A program made the position numbers and the translations under genes. Shown piece after piece: positions 6,669 through 14,581 of a stretch of 22,069 nucleotides of DNA (position 1 is the first letter of the stretch; every line of letters begins with the position of its first letter). The notes below the pieces were generated by a model, which had not been told where the DNA came from, ran no database searches, and worked only from the letters and a program-made list of their open reading frames with translations. This DNA comes from a virus. Location: IMG/VR virus record IMGVR_UViG_3300045996_001073, positions 1-22,069 of that record; one strand, given 5' to 3'.

Positions 6669-7268
6669 ATGCACTTCCCCTCCTACAACGCCTACCCGAA
6701 AGAGCTTCCCGTCTGGCTCGTCGCGGGGCACGCCTTCGATGCCGTCGCGATCGCGGAGGAAACGCCGATGGAGCGCGGCGAGGATCTCGCGCGCCAGCTG
6801 TACACCTGGGCGCCGCAGATCGTGGCCGTCGCGACGATCCTCGAGCAGCCGCAGTTCGACCGCTTCTCCGCGTGGTTTGAGGCCGACATCAGGGCCGGCG
6901 AGCGGCGCTTCGATACGCGCGTCGCGCGGCACGGCGGCATCGCGCTCGCATGGTGGACGGCGCAGTTCATCGCGCCCTATCAGTGGGAAGCGATGGGGCG
7001 GAATCCCGAGACGGGGGAGAACCGCTACCGCGTCTCGGCACAGCTGCTGCTGCTCGACGGGCCGCACGACACGCGCGTCGATCCCGCGCTGCGCGGCCTC
7101 GCCCGTTTCGAGATCCGCCTCACCGCGCGCGCGGCGGCTGGCTTCACGCTGCGCGGGCTGGCGACGTTCACCACGACGCTGACGGCGCTCGCGCCGGAGG
7201 ACTGGCGCGTCACGGAATCCGGCGAGGACCGGCTGACCGAGGACGGCGAGCTCCGAATGACCGAATGA
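6669..7268 (+). CDS. Distal tail protein, paralogue of the 12597-13559 product
   Basis: The 199-residue product follows the tape measure, where distal tail or baseplate proteins are encoded. Residues 8-130 share a pattern with the N-terminal 117 residues of the gene at 12597: 'YP..LP' near the start, 'EQ..F..W.AWF...I..G.R.F' in the middle (EQPQFDRFSAWFEADIRAGE against EQMEVWRAWFDDTLIKGQRW), and a final 'YRVSAQLLL / FRVSARLEQ' strand. It ends in a near-repeat of TExG.xRxTE units (residues 180-199), a tag I have seen at the end of other phage tail proteins. The exact role is not known; a ring between tube and tip is an inference from position. Confidence 0.7.
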   Translation: MHFPSYNAYPKELPVWLVAGHAFDAVAIAEETPMERGEDLARQLYTWAPQIVAVATILEQPQFDRFSAWFEADIRAGERRFDTRVARHGGIALAWWTAQFIAPYQWEAMGRNPETGENRYRVSAQLLLLDGPHDTRVDPALRGLARFEIRLTARAAAGFTLRGLATFTTTLTALAPEDWRVTESGEDRLTEDGELRMTE

Positions 7269-7275
7269 GGCAAGC

Positions 7276-9579
7276 ATGACAAAGACGATCACTCAGATCC
7301 GCGCCGAGGCGCCTGCAGGGCCGCTCACCGGCGCCGAGCTCGTCGAGATCACGCAGGAGGGCGCGACGAAGGGCGGCAGCTACTCGGAGCTCAAGGCCTG
7401 GGCCATCAGCGAAGTGCAGGCCGCGATCCTCGCGCTGCAGAACGCTTCGGCGCCGACGCCGACCGGAAATCTGCTCATCAGCGGCGGCGGCGTCGCCTGG
7501 GCGGGCGACTTCGACCTGATCGTCAGCGCCGCGTCTTTCCTGATCCAGGGCGAGGCGCACACCTCTGCGCAGACGACGCTGACGCCGGCGGCGGCGGATG
7601 CGGAGGATCCCCGCATCGACGTGATCGCGGCGACGGCCGACGATGAAGTGGTGATCATCGCCGGCACGCCGGATCCGAACCCGGTGAAGCCCGATCTCGA
7701 TCCGCTGACGCAGCTGGAGCTCACCTTCGTCTACGTGCCCGCGGGCGCGACGGAGCTCGTCGCGACGATCACCGCGGACCTCTACCATGAGAACGCCGAG
7801 TGGACGACGAGCCGCAGCGGAACGACGATCGAGCTCGCATCGGCGACGGCGCCGCACGCCGGCGCCGTCTCGCTCAACGGCACCGCCGTCACGACCGGAA
7901 ACTGGGTGCAGTTCGCCGCGCCGGCGCCGCTGGATCTTGCGGAAAGCGACTCGCTGATCTTCTGGATCCTCTCGAAAGCGCAGTGGCCGGCGACGCGCTC
8001 CATGAGCCTGCAGTGGCGCAGCGGAAACACGACGCCGCGCGGCTCGGTGGTGACGTTCAAGCACGGATCCTTCGGCTTCGACTCCTCGATCACCGGCGCC
8101 TATCAGCAGATCGTCATTCCGCTCGCGCTCTTCGGCGCCAACGGCCTCTCTGTCGATCGCCTGCGCCTGACTTGCGCGGGCTCCGGCGCGACGATCGGCT
8201 TCTACGCTGATGACTTTGTGCTGCAAGGCGGGCTGAATGCGACGCCCACGCTGGCTAACGACCGGCTGCGCGACCGCGGCGCCTGGGTCGCGACGAGCGC
8301 CTATGAGGCGAATGACCTCGTGACGCACTCGCGCATGGTCGCGGTCGCGAAGGCGGCGAGCACGAACAGCGAGCCAACCGCGTCGAATCCGAATTGGCGC
8401 CTGCTGGTCGATTTTTCTGACGTCGCGCTGAAGAGCCAGGGCAACGCTTTCACGGGACAGCAGTACTCGGCCGCAGTGCCGCTCGGCCTGACGCTCTCAG
8501 GCGCTGTCGAGCTCGACGCGCTCGATGGCAACGTGTTCGAGGGCACGGTGACCGGAAATATCACGGAGCTCTCGATCGTCAACGGCGCGGCGGGGATGAC
8601 GTTCTCGCTGCGCCTGACCATCGGCGGCGCGGGCGGCTGGTCGATCGCCTACGACGAGAGCATCCACTTCCCAGGCGGCGAGCCGGTCTTCCCGGAGGAT
8701 CCGGATGACGTCATCGTCATTTCGGGCCAGTACCACGCCAGCAATGCGACCTGGGAATGCTCCGCCGTCGCGCCTGGGAGCGGCGGCGGAGGCGGCAGCA
8801 GCGCGGCGGAGGACATCACCATCGTTGATGTCGGCGCGCATTACGCCGGCACCAACGTCGAGGCGGCGCTGCAGGAGGTTCCGGCGCTCGTCTCGGCCGC
8901 CGTCTCGGCCGTGGTGGCGGCCGCGCCGGGCACGCTGGACACGCTGAATGAGCTAGCGGCCGCGCTGGGCGACGATGCGAACTATGCGGCGACGGTCACT
9001 GCGGCGCTGGCCGACCTGCAGGATCAGATCGACGCTCTCGACGCTGGCGGCGGCGGATCGACGGGCGTGCACGATGTGCCGCTCATGGCCGGCGCCTGGA
9101 CGCCGCGCAGCAATGGCACCGGCTGCGGCGCGGGCATGGTGGACACCGGCGCCGGCACGCCCGAGTGGTATGGGCTCTCATTCGATCAGACGACGCAGCA
9201 ATATGCGACGGCGCCGCTGATCCTGCCGAAGTCATACGACGGCGGGACGATCACCGCGCGGATCCTTTTCGTGCGCGAGACGGGCGCCGGGACCGGCGTG
9301 CGATGGAGCCTGCGCGCGACATCCGCAAGCGATGGCGACGCGGCGAACGTTGCCTTCGGCACGGCGGCCGAGGTGACGAAGACCGCGGCGTCGACGAACA
9401 CTTTCTACACAACCGCATCATTCGGGCCGATCACGATCGGCAACACGCCGGGAGACTATGACTCGATCCACCTCGAGCTCTCGCGGCTGCCAGCGCATGC
9501 CGATGACGACATGAGCGCGCGCGCGATCGTGCTCGGCGTCATCCTGCATGTGACCCTCGACGCGAGCAACGACGCATGA
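7276..9579 (+). CDS. Multidomain tail fibre / receptor-binding protein
   Basis: The 767-residue product is a string of phage-fibre modules. Residues 1-60 look like an attachment segment. Residues 95-160 have the recurrent PRIDVI...GTP..NPVKP......LE.T.VYVPAGAT module. Residues 165-320 form a beta-rich region resembling a galactose-binding or carbohydrate-binding jelly roll. Residues 336-376 (AWVATSAYEANDLVTHSRMV) resemble a CBM5/12 chitin-binding module. Residues 391-499 are a beta module common in tail proteins. Residues 553-590 (LDTLNELAAALGDDANYAAT) are the classic phage fibre repeat with a short coiled coil, flanked by Gly/Ser linkers. Residues 600-767 are a beta sandwich widely found in phage structural proteins. 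It probably contacts surface glycans. ATG 7276 follows AGGCA weakly. Confidence 0.82.
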   Translation: MTKTITQIRAEAPAGPLTGAELVEITQEGATKGGSYSELKAWAISEVQAAILALQNASAPTPTGNLLISGGGVAWAGDFDLIVSAASFLIQGEAHTSAQTTLTPAAADAEDPRIDVIAATADDEVVIIAGTPDPNPVKPDLDPLTQLELTFVYVPAGATELVATITADLYHENAEWTTSRSGTTIELASATAPHAGAVSLNGTAVTTGNWVQFAAPAPLDLAESDSLIFWILSKAQWPATRSMSLQWRSGNTTPRGSVVTFKHGSFGFDSSITGAYQQIVIPLALFGANGLSVDRLRLTCAGSGATIGFYADDFVLQGGLNATPTLANDRLRDRGAWVATSAYEANDLVTHSRMVAVAKAASTNSEPTASNPNWRLLVDFSDVALKSQGNAFTGQQYSAAVPLGLTLSGAVELDALDGNVFEGTVTGNITELSIVNGAAGMTFSLRLTIGGAGGWSIAYDESIHFPGGEPVFPEDPDDVIVISGQYHASNATWECSAVAPGSGGGGGSSAAEDITIVDVGAHYAGTNVEAALQEVPALVSAAVSAVVAAAPGTLDTLNELAAALGDDANYAATVTAALADLQDQIDALDAGGGGSTGVHDVPLMAGAWTPRSNGTGCGAGMVDTGAGTPEWYGLSFDQTTQQYATAPLILPKSYDGGTITARILFVRETGAGTGVRWSLRATSASDGDAANVAFGTAAEVTKTAASTNTFYTTASFGPITIGNTPGDYDSIHLELSRLPAHADDDMSARAIVLGVILHVTLDASNDA

Positions 9580-10373
9580 TCCGCGCCTTCCAATCGGGCC
9601 AGCTGGGGCGCTTCGCGCGCGATCACCTGTGGTGGCATTCCGCGCTGGTCGTCAATGGCCGCGGCAGCGAAGGTTCGGTCACGATCCGCGATGAATCGCG
9701 CTTGACGAACCATGCGGCGGCGACCGTGGGCGGCAATGCAAAAGTGACGCTGCTCGACGCCGACTTCCCGCAGGGCTGCCTGATCTTCGACGGCAGCGGC
9801 GATTACGTGCGCTTCGCAAGCCACGCGCGGCGCGACATGCACGCGACCGCCTCGATCAGCACGACAACGAATTGGACATTCGAGGCCGACGTCGATTGGA
9901 CCGACCCCGGCACCGCAGTCGCGACGGTCGCCTACAAGGGGTTTCCCGGCTCCGGCGGCGATGGCGACCCCGGCTGGGGCATCGCGATCGAAGGCGATGG
10001 AAAGGTCGATTTCATCGTCGGCCTGAATACGCCCACATCGCAGTTCGGGCTATGGCAGACGACGACGGCGCTCGTCTCCGGCGCGCGCACGGTGCTCTGC
10101 TGCGAGGTCGTGGACGGCGTTCCGAACATCAAGTTCAACGGCGTCGTGCAGGCCGGCGCCTTCGTCGCTTCGACGCTGACGACATGGCGGGCCTCGAGCG
10201 GCGCGAAATCCGGCGCGCTGCTCTACCTGGGCGCGGCCGGCATCGACTCCGTGCACCCCTCGCCGAGCCAGTTCCTGACCGGGAAGCTGGCGCGCATTCG
10301 CGTGACCTATGGCATCGCGCGCTATCGCGGGAACAACTACGCGGTCCCGCACGGCCCCCTATCGACAGGCTGA
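9576..10373 (+). CDS. LamG / concanavalin-like lectin tail protein
   Basis: The 265-residue product carries one LamG-type beta sandwich. FPQGCLIFDGSGDYVRFASH near residue 65 is the standard entry strand of the Laminin_G_3 family, NWTFEADVDW near 98-107 the next strand, GWGIAIEGDGKVDFIVG near 133 and GALLYLGAAG near 212 follow, and the last strand is KLARIRVTYGIARY. Phage proteins with this domain are usually accessory fibres or adhesins. The start overlaps the fibre stop (ATGA), so the two are coupled and may form one adhesion structure. The ligand is unknown. There is no signal peptide, as expected for a virion protein. Confidence 0.78.
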   Translation: MIRAFQSGQLGRFARDHLWWHSALVVNGRGSEGSVTIRDESRLTNHAAATVGGNAKVTLLDADFPQGCLIFDGSGDYVRFASHARRDMHATASISTTTNWTFEADVDWTDPGTAVATVAYKGFPGSGGDGDPGWGIAIEGDGKVDFIVGLNTPTSQFGLWQTTTALVSGARTVLCCEVVDGVPNIKFNGVVQAGAFVASTLTTWRASSGAKSGALLYLGAAGIDSVHPSPSQFLTGKLARIRVTYGIARYRGNNYAVPHGPLSTG

Positions 10374-10379
10374 AGCCCC

Positions 10380-10811
10380 ATGACGATCTACTACCGACTC
10401 CCGACGCCGACGCAGGCCGGCGAAACCTTCGACATTCCGCCGGAGCAGTTCGCCGTGATGCAGGCCAACGGCAAGGCGGCCGATCTGCGGCTGTGGCTCG
10501 TCGATCCGATGCCGCCATTCGATCCGGCCTCGCAGGTGGTCGAGAGCTCGATCGTCGTCGGGCCGGCGGAGGCGCGGCGCACATGGGCCGTCCGCGCCAA
10601 GACGGAAGAGGAATTGCAAGCGGACGCGGCGATCGCTGCGCGCGCGGCCATCACCGGCCGGATCACCGACATAGCAGCGCAGCGCGCCGTCACCCGGGCG
10701 ACCTGGGATGGCTACTCGGCGGCGCAGCTGCGCGCCGAGCAGTGGCGCGACCGTCAGGCGCTGCTGCAGGCGATGGACGATGTTCTGAAGATGCTGCGGC
10801 GCGGGCTATGA
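10380..10811 (+). CDS. Small tail accessory protein, unknown function
   Basis: The 143-residue product opens TIYYRLPTPTQAGETFDIPP and has a short beta-rich first half with LRLWLVDPMPPFDPASQVVE near 40-60. A helical second half follows (EEELQADAAIAARAAITGRI near 77-96, then RAEQWRDRQALLQAMDDVLK). That two-part plan resembles small fibre-accessory or fibre-chaperone proteins, but I do not recognise a named family with confidence. It sits between the lectin and the hydrolase-like gene and overlaps the latter by four bases, so it probably serves one of them. Confidence 0.6.
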   Translation: MTIYYRLPTPTQAGETFDIPPEQFAVMQANGKAADLRLWLVDPMPPFDPASQVVESSIVVGPAEARRTWAVRAKTEEELQADAAIAARAAITGRITDIAAQRAVTRATWDGYSAAQLRAEQWRDRQALLQAMDDVLKMLRRGL

Positions 10812-12592
10812 GCGAAGAGATCGTCAGCACCACGCGCAAGGGCTACGTGCTCGTGCAGGAGCTCGACGGGACGATCGTCAGCCAGCACGCCGACCGCGAG
10901 AAAGCGATCAGCGCGGCGACGAACCTGGTGCTCGCGCGGCCGGTCGGCGCCGAGCTCGAGATCCACCACACCAGCCGCGTGCGGAAGGAAAAGGACATGT
11001 TCACCCCCCCGCTGCCGCCGGCGCCGCCGCCGCCGACCGAGCCGCCGTCGCCTCCTCCTCCCCCTCCTGCGCCGCCGCCTGCGCCTGCCAGCGCGCAGCC
11101 GCTGACGGCCTCGCTTCAGCATGGCGCGGACGATCGCGGCGCGGGATCCGCCAGCCGGCGCGAGGCGCTCGCGCGCTTCGATTGGGTGCTGTGGGGCATC
11201 TATCGGAAATCGCCGACGCTGAATGCGCGCGCGGAAGCCGCGATCGCCTACTGCAGGACGGTCAAGCCGGCCGGCATCCATTCGAACTACTCGATCGCCT
11301 ACGAGCTCTCGTCGCAGACGGCGCGGATTCTGCGCATCACGCGCGTCGGCACCACCGTCACCGTGACCACGCCAGCCATCGCGCCGAACATGCAGGTCGG
11401 GCGGCAGGCCTACATCGCGGCCGCCGGCGTCGCGGCCTACGTGGGACTCTGGACGATCACCGCGATCAGCACGGCGGTCGCGGGCGCGCACACATGGCAG
11501 TTCACCGCGACCGGGGGCGCAGCGACGGCGGCCGATGACAACCCCTGCGCCGGCGGGCGCTACGTCTGCTCGATCTCCACGGGCTACGACGCGCTGGTCA
11601 AGCTGCAGGAGGAGAACTGGTTTCTGCGCAAGCTGGGCACCGCAGGCGCGCAGACGGCGTGGACGAACGCCTACAGCGCCGTGGACATGAACTGCACCGA
11701 TTGGCTGCCGGTGGATTCGAACGGCGATCGCTGGGTCGATTGGAAGGCGAAGGACGACGACGCGGAAATCTTCGGGCAGATCGCAGGGCTCGATTACGTC
11801 TTCAGCGACAACCACATGGATCCGCGCGACGACATCATCAACGACAGCGCGTATCCGGCGCAGCGCGCAAAGCGCGATTGGAAGCGCACCGGCGCGCTGC
11901 AGGCGCGCACCGATGCCGACATCCTGGCCGCGCACCGCGCCGGGCTCGCGCGCTTCGCGCAGAAGCACCGCGATCTGTCCGTCGCCCGCCCGAAGAGCCC
12001 GGACGTCAAGATCATCGGAAATACGGACGGCTCTTTCGCGAATGGCGCCGGCTGGGACGATCAGATCGAGGCCGGATTCATTGAGGGCGCGACAGGCGCC
12101 TCCTACTCGCTTGCGACGCTGGCGCTCCTCGTCGCGCGGCACGATGCGATCAAGGCGCGGCTCCTGGCGCCGGCGCTGATGGTCTGGCACAGCCATGGGC
12201 CTTCGATCACCGACTACGCGGCGATGCGCTTCGGCTTGTGCTGCGCGCTGATGCGGCCGGGAACCTACTACTCGTTCGGCGCCAGCAAGCACGACAACAT
12301 CACCTTTTACAACGAGTACGAGCTCCAGATCGGCGCAGAGGTCGGCGGCGTCGATCCCTCCGCGCCGTGGAGCAACGGCGTCTGGCGCCGCGAGTTCGCG
12401 AACGCCTGGGCCTTCGTCAATGACACGGACACCGCGCGCACCGTGACGATCCTGGCCGGCCTGCGCCGCCCTGGCGCGGCGGACCTCCCGGCGGGCGCCG
12501 CGATCCACGATCCCGCGGTCTGGACAGGCGCGGCGCTGGGGACTTCGCTGACGCTAGGGCCGCGGCAGGGCCTCATTGCAATGAAGGTCTGA
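10808..12592 (+). CDS. Glycoside-hydrolase-like tail protein with Pro-rich neck and inserted beta domain
   Basis: The 594-residue product has four parts. Residues 1-60 are a small domain (GYVLVQELDGTIVSQHADRE...AISAA) also present in the 17919 gene. Residues 66-98 are almost all Pro and Ala. Residues 120-470 look like a TIM-barrel glycoside hydrolase of the 'hypothetical glycosyl hydrolase' kind (FDWVLWGIY at 124-132, GLDYVFSDNHMD at 327-338, KIIGNTDGSF at 401-410, PALMVWHSHG at 455-464). Residues 470-594 are the C-terminal beta domain ending LTLGPRQGLIAMKV. A beta module at about 172-236 (LRITRVGTTVTVTT...HTWQFTATGG) interrupts the barrel. A depolymerase or glycan-binding role is inferred. 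Catalytic residues cannot be named. A second in-frame ATG at 10997 with AAGGAA upstream could give a form lacking the first domain. Confidence 0.68.
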   Translation: MSEEIVSTTRKGYVLVQELDGTIVSQHADREKAISAATNLVLARPVGAELEIHHTSRVRKEKDMFTPPLPPAPPPPTEPPSPPPPPPAPPPAPASAQPLTASLQHGADDRGAGSASRREALARFDWVLWGIYRKSPTLNARAEAAIAYCRTVKPAGIHSNYSIAYELSSQTARILRITRVGTTVTVTTPAIAPNMQVGRQAYIAAAGVAAYVGLWTITAISTAVAGAHTWQFTATGGAATAADDNPCAGGRYVCSISTGYDALVKLQEENWFLRKLGTAGAQTAWTNAYSAVDMNCTDWLPVDSNGDRWVDWKAKDDDAEIFGQIAGLDYVFSDNHMDPRDDIINDSAYPAQRAKRDWKRTGALQARTDADILAAHRAGLARFAQKHRDLSVARPKSPDVKIIGNTDGSFANGAGWDDQIEAGFIEGATGASYSLATLALLVARHDAIKARLLAPALMVWHSHGPSITDYAAMRFGLCCALMRPGTYYSFGASKHDNITFYNEYELQIGAEVGGVDPSAPWSNGVWRREFANAWAFVNDTDTARTVTILAGLRRPGAADLPAGAAIHDPAVWTGAALGTSLTLGPRQGLIAMKV

Positions 12593-12596
12593 GGCC

Positions 12597-13559
12597 GTGG
12601 CGCTGCCCATCGTCTACCCCGCCTCGCTGCCGGCGCCGCAGCGCTGGATCGGCGTGCCGCGCGAGCGCCGCGCGCTTTCGGCGCAGCCCGGCAACACGCA
12701 GCTGCGAGGGCGCTCGCGCGACCTGCTGCAGGACATCGACGCGCAATGGATCTATGAGCCTGAGCAGATGGAGGTCTGGCGCGCGTGGTTCGATGACACG
12801 CTCATCAAAGGGCAGCGCTGGTTCGCGCTGACGATTCTCGGCGCCGGCGGCTGGATCTCGCGGACGGTGCGCTTCCGCACCGGCAGCGTGCGCCGGGAGC
12901 ATGTCTCGCACGGCGTCTTCCGCGTCTCGGCGCGGCTCGAGCAGCGCGGCCGCAGCGCGCCGCCTGCCGTCTGCGATGTCTGGCGCGAATCCTTCGCGAG
13001 CCTGGACCCTTACGCGGTCACGAACGGCAACGGGGCTCTCTTCGCGGTCGCCGGCGGAGTGCTCTCGATCGCGCCGCAAAACACCGGCGCCGGCAACATC
13101 GCGCGGATCCTGCGCGACATCGCTCCTGAGCTGCTGACCGCGCGGCGCTTCGCGTTCAACTTCCGGCTCACGACGGCGGCCGCGAACGACTCCGGCATCC
13201 TCGACGTGCTCGACAACGCCGGCGTCGAAAGCATCCTGCAGTTCCACGCGCGGCGCGATGCCGCGTTCGACGAGCAGCAGCGGGCCCGGCTGGTGCACGA
13301 TGACGAGGCGCTGCCGGTCAGCGACGAGGCGCTCGCCATCGGCACGTGGTATCGGATCGTGTTCCGCGTGCGCTCGGGCGTCGGCCAGTCCTCGTGCGTG
13401 CTGTCCGAGCTGGCGACGGGCGCCGTGCTGAAAACCACCGTCTACGCGAACGCGCACCCGGCGCTGACAGTCGATTCGCTTGCGTTCATTGCCGATAGCG
13501 GAGGGCTGACTTCCGGGGTGCAATACGCGGCCATTGAAATCGACAACTGCGAGGAGTGA
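12597..13559 (+). CDS. Distal tail protein fused to a lectin-like domain
   Basis: The 320-residue product starts GTG and has two parts. Residues 1-118 match the pattern of the gene at 6669 (YPASLPAP, then EQMEVWRAWFDDTLIKGQRW at 56-75, then HGVFRVSARLEQR). Residues 128-319 form a beta sandwich that looks like a concanavalin or LamG-like fold (WRESFASLDPYAV, GGVLSIAPQNTGAG, RFAFNFRLTTAAANDSGI, TWYRIVFRVRSG, VQYAAIEIDNCEE). The 6669 protein instead has a shorter, different C-terminal region. I infer a structural ring protein carrying a glycan-binding arm. It closes the adhesion block and is followed after six bases by the tail-tip genes. Confidence 0.7.
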   Translation: MALPIVYPASLPAPQRWIGVPRERRALSAQPGNTQLRGRSRDLLQDIDAQWIYEPEQMEVWRAWFDDTLIKGQRWFALTILGAGGWISRTVRFRTGSVRREHVSHGVFRVSARLEQRGRSAPPAVCDVWRESFASLDPYAVTNGNGALFAVAGGVLSIAPQNTGAGNIARILRDIAPELLTARRFAFNFRLTTAAANDSGILDVLDNAGVESILQFHARRDAAFDEQQRARLVHDDEALPVSDEALAIGTWYRIVFRVRSGVGQSSCVLSELATGAVLKTTVYANAHPALTVDSLAFIADSGGLTSGVQYAAIEIDNCEE

Positions 13560-13565
13560 TCCGCG

Positions 13566-14129
13566 ATGCCCACCTATCTGCCGCCGCGCCTGGGAATCAG
13601 CTACAGCGAAGCGATCGCCGAGAGCATGGCGAGCGCGACGGTCGGCGATCCGCTGCTGCTGGCGCTCGAGCTCCGGCGCGACTGGACCGAGGCCGGCGAG
13701 CCGGTGGCCGCGCGCGTGGTGAACGATTTCCGGCCGCTGACGGCCACGCTCGAGGCCGACGCGCCGCTGAATCCAGGCGAGGCGGTCGAGTTCACGCCGG
13801 TGCCTTTCCGGCATGCGCGGCAGGAGCAGACCGACAGCGGGGCGCCTGCCGCGATCGGCGTCGAGGTGGACAATGTGTCGCAGACGCTGACCGAGCTCCT
13901 GATGCGCGACAAGACGAGCCGCGAGCCGCTGCGGCTGATCGAGCGCGAATACCTGCCGAGCGACACGAGCGCGCCGCACGTGATGCCGCCGACAAAGCTG
14001 GTGCTCGCAAAGGTCGAAGCCAGCAGCACGACGGTCAGCGCGCAGGCGTCATTCGGCGACCTGACGACGCGGCGCTTCCCGGTCGATCTCTTCACCCGCG
14101 AGCGCTTCTCCGCGCTCTCCGCGCGATGA
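13566..14129 (+). CDS. DUF1833-family tail protein
   Basis: The 187-residue product has the features of the DUF1833 family: an N-terminal helix (YSEAIAESMAS), a VNDFRPLTATLEADAPLNPG stretch near residues 56-75, PVPFRHARQEQTDSGAPAAI near 80-100, a long LTELLMRDKTSREPLRLIER region near 112-132, then PPTKLVLAKVEASSTTVSAQ. It ends with the FGDLTTRRFPVDLFTRERF motif common to these proteins. Members lie directly before an NlpC/P60 gene and a J-like gene in many siphophages, as here. It is likely a tip or hub-attached structural protein. The role is known only by context. It overlaps the next start by four bases. Confidence 0.78.
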   Translation: MPTYLPPRLGISYSEAIAESMASATVGDPLLLALELRRDWTEAGEPVAARVVNDFRPLTATLEADAPLNPGEAVEFTPVPFRHARQEQTDSGAPAAIGVEVDNVSQTLTELLMRDKTSREPLRLIEREYLPSDTSAPHVMPPTKLVLAKVEASSTTVSAQASFGDLTTRRFPVDLFTRERFSALSAR

Positions 14130-14581
14130 ACCTGACGCCGCATGCCTCCGCGACGCATTGGAGCGCGCGCTACGTGGGGCTGCCCTGGGCGCCCGGCGCC
14201 GATGGGCCTGACGCCTACGACTGCTGGGGCCTCGTGCGCGCCGTGCAGCGCGAGCGCTATGGGCGCGACCTGCCGCGGCTGGCGGTGCGCGCCGACGCGC
14301 CGCCGGGCCAATGGGGCGAGCTCCGGCAGCTGGTCAAGCGCTCCTCCTCCTGGCGGCAGATCGACGGCGCCTGGGCAGACGGGGACATCCTCGTCATGCT
14401 GAATGCGAAGGGGCTGCCGCATGTCGGCACGGTCGTCGCGCGCGAGCGGCTCTTCGTGCTGCACTCCTGCGGCGAGCTCGACGAGCAGCAGCGCCCGCGC
14501 GGCGAGTCTGCGCTCGATCCTGTCGCCGAGCTCGGCGCGAGCGGGTTCGGCCACATCGACGCATGGCGGTGGCTGCCATGA
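14126..14581 (+). CDS. NlpC/P60-family tail-tip peptidase
   Basis: The 151-residue product has YDCWGLVRAVQRERYG at 31-46, with Cys33 as the expected nucleophile, and GLPHVGTVV at 96-104, with His99 as the expected partner. A later His113 or Asp is the possible third residue. This is the small peptidoglycan-peptide cleaving domain found alone or as half of lambda K. It would act in the periplasm at the tail tip during DNA entry, not in lysis. No MPN/JAB domain is attached or nearby, unlike lambda K. Four-base overlaps on both sides tie it to the DUF1833 and J-like genes. Confidence 0.86.
   Translation: MNLTPHASATHWSARYVGLPWAPGADGPDAYDCWGLVRAVQRERYGRDLPRLAVRADAPPGQWGELRQLVKRSSSWRQIDGAWADGDILVMLNAKGLPHVGTVVARERLFVLHSCGELDEQQRPRGESALDPVAELGASGFGHIDAWRWLP

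Noticed and set aside
9872-10807. Upstream extension of the hydrolase-like frame
   Set aside because: This stretch lies across the LamG and accessory genes and is Arg-rich shadow sequence. ATG 10808 gives a normal four-base overlap.
12573-13979. Minus-strand open frame of 468 codons
   Set aside because: It lies opposite a tail protein and the DUF1833 gene and is Arg-rich without domains.
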